Translations under genes and position numbers: made by a program
Notes under the pieces: generated by a model
Seen by the model: only the letters and a program-made list of their open reading frames with translations
The model's database searches: none
What the model was told of the DNA's origin: nothing
In this document: positions 55,418 to 64,000 of the stretch, piece after piece
Layout of the letters: each line of letters opens with the position of its first letter
Position numbering within the stretch: the stretch's first letter is position 1
From: Zygnema cylindricum
Taxonomy: Eukaryota; Streptophyta; Zygnematophyceae; Zygnematales; Zygnemataceae
DNA: 64,000 nucleotides
NCBI GenBank assembly: GCA_037447655.1
Contig: JBBHKE010001242.1
Location: forward strand, 62,001-126,000
Reading direction: 5' to 3'

Positions 55418-55635
55418 CAATTTTATTTGTTAGATCATCCTTCGAAAATTTACTGTAGTTCTCGTACGTCAAAGTTCAATCTGTACTAAGTAATGAATTC
55501 TATGCAATACGGAATTAGTAATTTTTTTGCGGTTCCATTTTGCGGCGTTTATCGTGAAGTTACGGAGTAAACACGTTGTACGTGGCGTCTCACAGTGCAC
55601 ATAATTAATACTTTTCGGTAAAATAACATATTATA

Positions 55636-56432
55636 TAAAGGGAATTGCTAATCGCAGAGACGATTTTTGATGAACTCATGTAGTTGTCAGAAATTGTACA
55701 TTTGAAGTATAATTTCGTACAAGCTACGTACCTTTAATTTCAGATCTGACGGTCAATCCGTCGAACAACTTTGTCTGGCGGATTATTGTACCGGCGGTTA
55801 AAAAAGTGTCTCGCTTGCAAACGTCAACCGTCATTAAAAAAAATAAAAATTCACACGGCCGGCGAAGTTTTATTGTAACCAAAACTGCGACAGCCACATA
55901 TAAATAAAGGGAATTCATAATCGCAGAGACGATTTTTGCTGCGCACAAAGTTGTCAGAAAAAAGTACATTTGAAGTACATTTTCGTACAAGCTACGTACC
56001 TTTATGTTTAGATTTGACGGTCAATCTGTCAAACAACTTTGACTAGCGAAATGTTGTAACGGCGGTTAAAAAAATGTCTTGGTTGCAAACGTCGACCGTC
56101 ATAAAAAAAAAAACAATTTTCACGGTCGGCGCAGGTTTACTGAAACAGAACTGCGGCAGCCACATATAAATAAAAGGAATTGCTAATCAAAGAGACGATT
56201 TTTGCTACGCGCACGTAGTTGTCAGAAAATGTACATTTGAAGTACATTTTCGTACAAGCTACGTACCTTTATGTTTAGATTTGACGGTTAATCCGTCAAA
56301 CAACTTTGACAGGCGAAATGTTGTAACGGCGGTTAAAAAAATGTCCCGGTTGCGAACGTCGACCGTCATAAAAAAAAAAAAATTCACGGCCGGCGCAGGT
56401 TTATTGAAACAGAACTGCGGCTACCACATATA
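55636..56432. repeat. Three tandem units of the MULE outer end (about 262 bp each)
   Basis: Each unit runs from GGAATTGCTAATC/GGAATTCATAATC through ACATTTGAAGTACATTTTCG, GACGGTCAATCCGTC and CGGCGGTTAAAAAA to CAGCCACATATAAATA. Units start at about 55640, 55909 and 56173. Identity between units is high. Confidence 0.85.
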
Positions 56433-56617
56433 AATAAAAATGGCTGCGCGCAGGTAGTTTCTCACTTCACGTGACCTCCACACACCGACATTTGACTTAG
56501 GCAATTAGCCGCAAAAACATAATCTAATCGCAAACTGTTCTAAATTAAAGGACGACGTACGGCATCTATAAACTCGCAGGAAACGAAATTAACTTCATAC
56601 AAAATCAAAAAGCGTAC
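56404..56617 (+). repeat. MULE left inner inverted repeat (214 bp)
   Basis: Runs from TGAAACAGAACTGCGG to AATCAAAAAGCGTAC. It is complementary to 63787-64000 without length difference. Confidence 0.88.
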
Positions 56618-56985
56618 AAATATCATAGATGTCGCGTGCGCATATTACGCACGGAATAAACCAACAAATTCTACGTACGGTACGCATCAAACGATGTTCA
56701 AAAGTTAATAAAATGCGTACCTTCCTTAGTACCCATACAATATTTTGACACTGACGTACAGTGTCCGTCCATGTTCGTACATTTTAGGGTTATTTTTAGG
56801 GGATTGTTAGGGTTTTCAAAGTACATTACCATAAGCTTGACTATATTTTAGTACGGACGCTATAGATATTCCTTACTATTAGGTTTTTTAGGGTACATTT
56901 TCATACAATTTCGTACATTTGTGTTAGATTTCCGTACTGTTAAAGATTTTTAAGGATTTTTTAAGATTAAACTTTCTGTACGTTT

Positions 56986-57333
56986 TTGTACATGGCCGTA
57001 GAGCGAATTATACACCAATTTTACGAAAAGTATGAAAAAGACAGATATTACGTAGTTTTCGTAAAAAAATTGAAATTTGTACGAATTGGACATCAACGAC
57101 AAATATCAATGAAACTATTTCAGGGCAGTTCCGCGTTAAACGATAAAGCATCGAAGAGGACATATCGAACAGACTTACCAGAAAAAGTCTCATGTAGAGC
57201 ATGTGCTCCTTCGCCCGGACACCTATATTGGCTAGCACTTATAATGGAAAGAAAGATGTTTTCTGTCACAATTAAGTTAAATGGCAATGCCACACTTAAC
57301 TACTATTGGTCGTCGCGAAAATGGCGTTATTGA
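56986..57333 (+). CDS. Unrecognised ORF inside the MULE
   Basis: 115 codons starting MYMAVERIIHQFYEKYEKDR, basic and aromatic-rich (FVKKLKFVRIGHQRQISMKL). It is on the strand opposite to the transposase. It follows sequence with many GTACATTTT words. No family is recognised. It may be a chance ORF or an accessory gene of the element. Confidence 0.25.
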   Translation: MYMAVERIIHQFYEKYEKDRYYVVFVKKLKFVRIGHQRQISMKLFQGSSALNDKASKRTYRTDLPEKVSCRACAPSPGHLYWLALIMERKMFSVTIKLNGNATLNYYWSSRKWRY

Positions 57334-58139
57334 ATAGTGGAGATACCTCTCTATTTCGGAAGGAAATTATGAGTACCTCCATTGTTGTTTGTAGGAAAAT
57401 CTGGTCAAATTCTACTCTGTAATTCTCCTCTCGTCAGAAATGGGACAATTGATGGTCCAACTACATAGAAAAAACTGAATTGAAACCTGAAGAAACCTGA
57501 CCAAAGTCCATTTCAGTAGAATAAGTGGCACATTTAGTTCTAGATTGGGTACTAGATATAGTGCCTTGATTATACTGAACATACATAGTTGTTATCTTTA
57601 TAGACGGTGTAGACCCTTTTGTGACTTGTAGGCAAAAATATTTTCTCATTTTTTCTCTGTACCAACAAAGTGCAAGTGCACATTCCCCACAATGATTACA
57701 TTAGACTTTCTTTGTTTGTATTTTAACTTGTTTTCAACATTCTTTCAAATCCTTTGGCTCAATTGCATTTAATCCTTGTGTTTTACGTGACTTGTTGTAT
57801 CTCTCCCAATTATAGGAAGTTTTGGGGTTGGTTAAACATTTCATGCATGCAAACGCTTTCTCAAAATTTAATGGCCTTCATTTTATGACCCGGCTTTTAT
57901 AGCGCAGTTTATTTGTTTAGTCTAGAAAATAAGGAAAAATATAAACAGTTGCGGATGTTTCTCTCCGACAAGCTCTTGATGATTGGACGTGTGCCAATGT
58001 GGTCTCGTTCGCGCTTTGTTATGGTCTTGGAGATCTAACAAACTCGTATTGTTTGTAAACGGACAGCTTCAGTCGAAGCTTTTACTCTTCTCAAGTGGAC
58101 CTATGGAACCAAAAATTGGTCAACCTTTGGACATCTTCA

Positions 58140-58740
58140 CAGGTAATTGCTTCACATTGATTCAGCCACACTATTTACGAATCAACATTCCTACATTGAA
58201 GGAGTACTTCACATTGATTTTCCCACACTAAATACGAATCAATTTTCCTACATTGAAAAATTACTCCACATTGATTCAGCCACACTATTTACGAATCAAC
58301 ATTCTTACATTGAAGGAGTACTTCATATTGATTTTCCCACACTAAATATGAATCATTTTTCCTACATTGAAAAATTACTCCACAGTGATTTAGCCACATT
58401 ATTTATGAATCATCATTCCTAAATTGAAAAATTACTCCACATTGATTCAGCCACACTATTTACGAATCAACATTCCTACATTGAAGGAGTACTTCACATT
58501 GATTTTCCCACACTATTTACGAATCAACATTCCTAAATTGAAAAATTACTCCACATTGATTCAGCCACACTATTTACGAATCAACATTCCTACATTGAAG
58601 GAGTACTTCACATTGATTTACCCATACTAAATACGAATCATTATTCCTACATTGAAAAATTACTCCACATTTATTCAGCCACACTATTTACGAATCATCA
58701 TTCCTACATTGACAACGTCCTTCACATTGATTCTCATCAG
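58140..58740 (+). repeat. MULE left subterminal array (about 57-bp units)
   Basis: About ten units of CACATTGATTCAGCCACACT, ATTTACGAATCAACATTCCT and ACATTGAAGGAGTACTT or ACATTGAAAAATTACTC. Two unit types alternate in part. Confidence 0.9.
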
Positions 58741-59622
58741 CGCAAATTTTGAAAAGCGAGTTGTACGTATATGGTAAGAATTTAGGCGCATGTAACCAAA
58801 GCTTCGAACAGCAAGGGAAATATAGGGGAAAAGTTTCATAAAAGCAAGAAAAACCCATATGGTTTTGTAATTCTGATTGGCAATGAACCACGCAAAAGTG
58901 AAATATACAACAATTTCACCAAAAAAATCAAACCTTGGATATATTTCAACGTTTACGGAGGTTACTTATTTCTGTTCCATCATTGATCGTTATTACAAAT
59001 TGGGAGTTCTAAACTTTCATAAAGGGTTTGGAGTTGAATGAAAAAGAAGAAATGAAAAAAACACATCACATTTAAGAATCATTCCAGTCCAATGACACAC
59101 TAGTTTCACGCGAACAAGACATACAACAAGGTGAGAAAATTCAGAAAAAGGAAAAAAGACGGGTAATTTGTTGACATTACAATGAACTAAGAGTACCAAA
59201 CATTTCTACAAGCATTCAAATTTCTATGCCATCTAAAAATTATATAAAACAACTTTAAACATTCAATGTAAAGAAAAACTAACATATTCGAAATTGTTTG
59301 ATGAATTAAACAACGTAAACAAAAGCAATTCAAAACCATAGATTTTAAAATCTTTTCAAAATGTGAAGTAAAAAGCCTAATACATTGAGATAAAGCTAGT
59401 GAACCTTAAGGAAACCAATTACTCGTTCTAAAATGACACTCCTCCAAAAACGGAGAAATGAAAACAAAAAAATCGAGAGAACATTGTCAAAATAAAGAAT
59501 AAAAAAAGTTTGATGATTATGTTTAAATTTAATCTTTGTATGTTTCCTGCATGAAAAAACCAAACAATTCAATGAGAATTTGTATATCATTAAAATATGT
59601 AAGAGTTGCAATTACACTCTTT

Positions 59623-60716
59623 CTATGTGAAAATTATACTCGTTTCGTCACATAAATGTATTATATGCTTATAATTTTCTATTTTTAGGTTCATACACAC
59701 CATAAAAATACGTGAACAACGCAATTTAAACTTATAAAAAGTTAAAGGTTTAACATAGACATATACCTTCAAATGATTGTTCCAATTTTGAAAACGAGGG
59801 TTCAATACTTCCAACCATCTTTCACCATAGACAGAATTACGATTCCTTCCAAACCATTGAGGCTCCACTGGAGGTAGAACTCCACCTCCCAACACACCCA
59901 CTCGAAAGTGATTTTTGTCGACATACACCAAACAAATAGGAGGTTGATCGCTGAATTTTGTGTATGGAATATACGTATTACTACCCACTATATTTTGTGA
60001 GACAATCACAACAAGCCTCTCCAATTGAGTAGCGAGAAGTATTGGCATTTCTGGTGTTGCGAACCATTTACATTTTTTTGCAACTCCTTTGTGATGGTCC
60101 AATCCTGAATGCAATTTAAAAAAATGGTTCCAAACAAATCCTCATAATGCTCACGATTCCCAAGAAGATGTTCAATCATCGAAATTCGAACTTCAACCCA
60201 ATTGTGTTCACTTCCATACAATTGGGATGCAACGGCCCGAAAACCACAATTCTCGTCAGGCATGACTTCGTGTATTTCTCTTAAACAAAATGCTAAATGT
60301 AAAGGCACCATTAGAGAAAAAACTCTTTTATATACCATTTCGTCCAATTGAGATCTTTGTTTTGCACGCCTATCTTTCGTTTGAGAACTTTCGTTACTCA
60401 CCCCTTCGTTCGATTGTGAACTCTTTTTCTCTTCCCATTTATTTGATTCGGCACCTTGTTTAGCCATCTCTTGTTTTGATTTTGAGTTTTGCTTGTTGAC
60501 CCCTTCGTTTGATTGAAGACGTTTTTTGCCATTTCCTCCGTTGGATTGAAAACTTTGGTTAAACATAGTCGGACATTTTCTTAAATTGTGCGCTGTCTTT
60601 TTACAAAAAGAACACTTTCTAATAACCGACTTTCTTTCCACGTGTTTAAAATGTGACGGGTCCCGTTTGGTTGAGGAATCTTCTTTATTTTTTGAGCCTA
60701 TAGGTCGACCACGCAC
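59623..60716 (-). pseudogene. MULE transposase C-terminal part: AT-hook, CCHC knuckle, OTU-like domain
   Basis: The frame opens VRGRPIGSKNKEDSS, an AT-hook-like motif (R-G-R-P). It is followed by RKCSFCKKTAHNLRKC (CX2CX4HX4C zinc knuckle) and a Lys/Gln/Ser-rich repeat region. Then comes VMPDENCGFRAVASQLYGSE with the D-x-x-C-G-F-R-A signature of OTU cysteine proteases (Cys nucleophile). After a one-base shift near 60085-60125 it continues KWFATPEMPILLATQLERLV and ICLVYVDKNHFRVGVLGG, the latter holding the expected OTU His. OTU domains usually cleave ubiquitin-like chains; what they do in transposons is unknown. It follows the transposase core as the last part of the same gene. Confidence 0.75.
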
Positions 60717-61105
60717 GTTTGGCTTTTTAGGGTCAAAAATTGGGTGAATTTTTGACTCCGAAATTTTTTCCAGTTGAATTGTTCATACTTTTGATGATGG
60801 AGGGTCCAAGAATTGAAATTTTCTTGTAGTTTTTCCCAAGCTTGTAAAAGTTTGGAGAAATTTGCATTTTTATGCATTTCGGATTTTTCTTCTTTTTCGA
60901 CTTCTTCTAAATTTTGAAGTAGATATAGGTACCAATGTTTGTGGATGTGTGTTACAAGAATGTTTTTTTGTTTTGTTAATAAATCGAGGATGAAAAGACT
61001 ATATGGGAGCCCCATAGTACTCCTCAAAGTAAGAGTGCAAAGAGCCAAAGCATAACAACTCTCTAAGCTCTTTTTAGCAAGTTCATATTTTTTATTAATC
61101 TGCAA
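60698..61105 (-). pseudogene. MULE transposase, SWIM-like and linker part
   Basis: The exon follows a TTGCAG acceptor near 61100. INKKYELAKKSLESCYALAL and LRSTMGLPYSLFILDLL take the position of the SWIM zinc finger of MULE/FAR1 proteins (C-x-C ... G-L-P-C-x-H), though key Cys and His are partly lost. The rest is charged linker (KWYLYLLQNLEEVEKEEKSE). It ends out of frame with the AT-hook exon: the next part is read only after a one-base shift near the TTTTT run at about 60740. Confidence 0.6.
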
Positions 61106-61273
61106 GGAGAAATTTTAAACAAAAAAACAAAAAATCATGATAAATAAAAATTATACATTAAAATCCTTAGACTATGTTCAAATGTTAAGTGAACATAAAA
61201 GTAAGCATTTTTGTTTCTTTTTTTACATTCAAGTTTAAGACAACATTGAAAAGATTGAAACACTTATTGAGTT

Positions 61274-61516
61274 TTAAACATTGTAACAAAGCCTTGTTAT
61301 AGATATACTTACTATTTGTAACGCGAAATTTGATACGAGACCCGTCAAATTGGAGAAGAATGTTTCTCGAACAAAATGTGGAATCCTCACAACATCAGAT
61401 GCATTACTGGCGTTGAACTCTTGATATTGATTTTTAACCATCATTTCTAATTTCTCCACAACACTTCGTAAATCACCTACACAAATATGCGATTGATTTG
61501 AAATCAAGTCAGACAT
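61274..61516 (-). pseudogene. MULE transposase, small internal exon
   Basis: The stretch GDLRSVVEKLEMMVKNQYQE followed by FNASNASDVVRIPHFVRETF lies between a TAG acceptor near 61476 and a GTAAGT donor near 61307. The heptad-like start could form a helix. It connects the DDE exon to the SWIM-like exon. Confidence 0.55.
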
Positions 61517-62112
61517 GCAATTAAAAATGACACTTATCCTACTATAAACTAATAAGTTAAGTTAAAAAAAATCAAATATATCATTTGAATCAATGTCAAA
61601 GGAACATGTACTATCAATAAACTAATGATAACATGTAATTAATTTATAACTAATATAATGTCACATTTAGTTTGTAAGTTCAACACACGTGTATTTTAAC
61701 CATTAAACATTGTGATTTACAGTTGTTTGACACCATAATAATTACAAATTTGATTAACTAAATTACCACTATGAATGTGGATAACATTTTTTTAATTATT
61801 GTTACTAGTGTGGATTTTACATCGACATTTTATTAAAGATTCCATTCGATTTACCTCTATTAGTAATGTGCACAGTTCATTCATTTAATCACCATTAATA
61901 GTACGAAAGTCACATTATATGACCAAATATGTGTCAATCCACACTCATTGGTCACTTGATAATTATGTCTTTGTTACATGAATAAATAACTTAAATAAAT
62001 TTAAATCACAAGAAAAATTTCAAATCTTACATGGAGAACAATGATGAAAAAATTGGTTAAACAAACAATGAACATACAAAAGTAACAAAAAAAAATCGAA
62101 TCAAAAACTCAC

Positions 62113-63363
62113 CGGTATATGTTTGCAAATAAGACTTCAGCGTGGCATGAGCCCCCTCAATCCGAGATGTGGATTTATTACCAAGGTGGAAACAACGGTA
62201 TGCCCATGCATTCACAAAACGCTCTTTCCAAGGAAACCATATTTCTTCCAAATATGACAATATTTTTTTATTATCGTAAAACAGGGTACTACACTTTTCC
62301 CACAACACCATAAATTCTTCCTTGGAATTTGATTTTACCACTTCGATCCATGTTTGATAAAAATCCCCCCATTTTTTGACCGGCCCACTAAAATCGGGTT
62401 TACATTTAGCCACGACATTTTTATTAATGTGCCATTGGCAAAGGAGTTTTTGGGTATTAGGAAATACTATTTCTAAAGTGTTCATTAAAGCTAGTTCTTT
62501 ATCTGTTACACATACTTCTGGGAGAGAGTCTTTCTGAAATAACTTAACTAATTGTTGTAATGCCCACATGTAATCCTCTGATTTTTCTGAACTCAAAAAA
62601 GCAAAACAAATACTAAAAGTTTTGTTATTGGGAGACAACCCAACTTCATGTAACAATGGCATCTTAAACCTATTTGTTTTATATGTACAATCTAACAATA
62701 TACATGAATAGTTTTTCCTTAGCATATGAACTGATGTCTTAGGCGCTATAAAAAGACGAGATATACAATGTTCATCATGTAATTCATACTCTTTTTCGAA
62801 TATCGTTGAAGTTTCCAATTCAGTAATCAAAGTTATAATAGATGATTTACCGTTCAATTCTAGTTTTCGTATTTTTAGACGTAAGTTGTAAATATCTTTA
62901 GCTGTCACGTAACATGGATTTTCTCCTACCCGTAAAGAGCTCACGACTTGTCTAGGTTTTGATACTGTTTGAAAAAAATGTTTAACTTTTTCTATCTCAT
63001 TGTCATCCATGCGTCTACACATAGGGTGCGCCATGATGTGCGGAGATTTCTCATGATTACGAATTCGTCTTTTTGTGTGTAGTTCCCATTTACCATCCCT
63101 TTCATAACCGCAAACAAGAAATGGACAAGATATTTTTCGGCTGCTACTTGTTAATTTTTGTTGAGAAAAATAAGTGTTCGACTCTAGTCCTATTTTTCTA
63201 CCTTTAGCAACTCTATACGCACCCCCTCTATCACATTGGAGAACAACCATTTTTTTTTTGAAGAAGCTATTGATATATCATAACCTTGTCGCATTGCAAA
63301 TTTACGTGCTGAACATAGAAGCTCATCCCTTGAATCGAATTTCCCATCCGGTATAGGCAACAT
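62113..63363 (-). CDS. MULE/FAR1-like transposase core
   Basis: From 63250 to the GTGAGT donor at 62111-62112 the frame is open for about 380 codons. It begins with a FAR1/WRKY-GCM1-type zinc finger (LQCDRGGAYRVAKGRKIG, CPFLVCGYERDGKWELHTK, NHEKSPHIMAHP: C-C-H-H). The MULE transposase domain follows: LLDCTYKTNRFKMPLLHEVG (first Asp, with the D-x-T-Y-x-T-N motif), VCVTDKELALMNTLEIVFPN (second Asp), LLCQWHINKNV, and STSRIEGAHATLKSYL (Glu). Upstream, 63251-63363 encodes the matching N-terminus (MLPIPDGKFDSRDELLCSAR, GYDISIASSKKK) but is one base out of frame at an A9 run, so the start is either disrupted or misread in the assembly. Confidence 0.88.
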
Positions 63364-63574
63364 CTTCTAAAGAAAAGAGAAAAAATAAATAACAAATACG
63401 AAATAGAAGACACATAGAGTTTTTTTCTTTAAACCTAACCAACCTGTAAATATATCTATACCTCTAACCCTAATTGTTGAATTGCATGGAGAATCTTTTG
63501 AAATTTTTCCCTTGCTGGTCGAAACTTTGGTTACTTGCGGTTAAAATCTTACCATCTACGTAATCCTCGCTGTT

Positions 63575-63735
63575 CGAAATTTGCGTTGATGAGATTCAAT
63601 GTGAAGTACGTTGTCTGTAGAGGTGTTGATTCGTAAATATATGAAGCTCGCTGTTGAAAATCTTCGCTGATGAGAATCAATCTGAAGTACGTTTTCAATG
63701 TAAGAATGTTGATTCGTAAATAGTTTGGCTTCAGT
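63575..63735 (-). repeat. MULE right subterminal array
   Basis: Two to three units of GATGAGATTCAATGTGAAGTAC and GTGTTGATTCGTAAATA-type sequence, in inverted orientation to the left array at 58140-58740. Confidence 0.85.
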
Positions 63736-63786
63736 TGGTCGCGCGTGACGACGCGTCATTTTAGTTTCATTGATATTTATGCGCGG

Positions 63787-64000
63787 GTACGCTTTTTGAT
63801 TTTATATGAAGTTAATTTCGTTTTGTGCGAGTTTATAGATGTCGTACGTCGTCCTTTAATTTATAACGGTTCGCGATTAGATTATGTTTTTGCGGCTAAG
63901 TGCCTAAGTCAAATGTCGGTGCGTGGAGGTCACGTGAAGTGAGAAACTACGTGCGTTCAGCCATTTTTATTTATATGTGGCTGCCGCAGTTCTGTTTCAG
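63787..64000 (-). repeat. MULE right inner inverted repeat (214 bp within window)
   Basis: Complementary to 56404-56617. It runs up to the last base of the window and may continue. Confidence 0.88.

Larger units (their letters stand above)
55636..64000 (-). mobile_element. MULE transposon with long inverted repeats, right end beyond window
   Basis: A 214-bp inner inverted repeat (56404-56617 against 63787-64000, about 90 percent identical, same length) and inverted subterminal arrays (58140-58740 against 63575-63735) bracket a minus-strand transposase gene (59623-63363). On the left the repeat extends outward as three tandem units of about 262 bp (55636-56432). The matching outer part on the right would lie past the window end. 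Long inverted repeats plus a FAR1/MULE-type transposase identify a Mutator-like element. The exact left end and the 9-bp target duplication cannot be fixed here. Confidence 0.82.

Noticed and set aside
55193-55472. Ser-Leu and Arg-Glu ORFs
   Set aside because: Created by the (GA)n microsatellite.

Overview
The window is nuclear DNA of a land plant. The evidence is spliced genes with GT/AG introns, Ty3/gypsy chromoviruses and Ty1/copia elements with plant-type domains, a MULE/FAR1-type transposase, and one host gene closely resembling the plant RING E3 ligase RFI2. The pogo/DDE_1-type transposase is a hint of a non-seed plant, but I cannot fix the species. Nearly everything outside 37.6-43.9 kb is transposon-derived, nested and mostly broken.

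Layout from left to right. 1-6696 (minus): a Ty3/gypsy chromovirus whose 3' end runs off the window; it carries an extra sense ORF after the chromodomain. 6697-8277: pieces of an older copia element. 8.3-11.5 kb: no clear gene. 11.49-13.08 kb: a degenerate pyrimidine array. 13225-20172 (minus): a complete-length copia element (copia-1) with 1045-bp LTRs and TSD TGGTG; its gag zinc knuckle is interrupted by a 513-bp TRIM (17705-18217, TSD CCATG) whose LTRs each contain a 71-nt tRNA-like cloverleaf. 20.7-21.4 kb: a purine-rich minisatellite. 22651-32760: a 10.1-kb unit bounded by perfect terminal inverted repeats with flanking TA dinucleotides. It holds a decayed pogo/Tigger-like DDE_1 transposase, an acidic protein gene related to the chromovirus extra ORF, arrays of CGACGA hairpin repeats, and a 298-bp solo LTR of the copia-1 family. 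33030-33851: a non-autonomous hAT element with 8-bp TSD. 33.93-34.17 kb: a foldback MITE.

37667-43888 (minus): the RFI2-like RING gene in about seven exons, the only convincing host gene. 45469-51684 (minus): a second copia (copia-2) with 1009-bp LTRs. 51.7-55.6 kb: repeats, teloboxes and a GA microsatellite. 55.6 kb to the window end (minus): a large MULE with 214-bp inner inverted repeats, tandemly repeated outer ends, subterminal arrays, and a FAR1-like transposase fused to an AT-hook, zinc knuckle and OTU-like cysteine protease domain.

Three themes stand out. First, both copia elements start gag inside the LTR and have, directly next to the LTR, a sequence complementary to an internal (half) fragment of initiator tRNA-Met. 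Second, the TRIM has a tRNA-like unit in the place where Cassandra TRIMs have 5S rRNA. Third, an unnamed protein family is shared between a retrotransposon and a giant DNA transposon.
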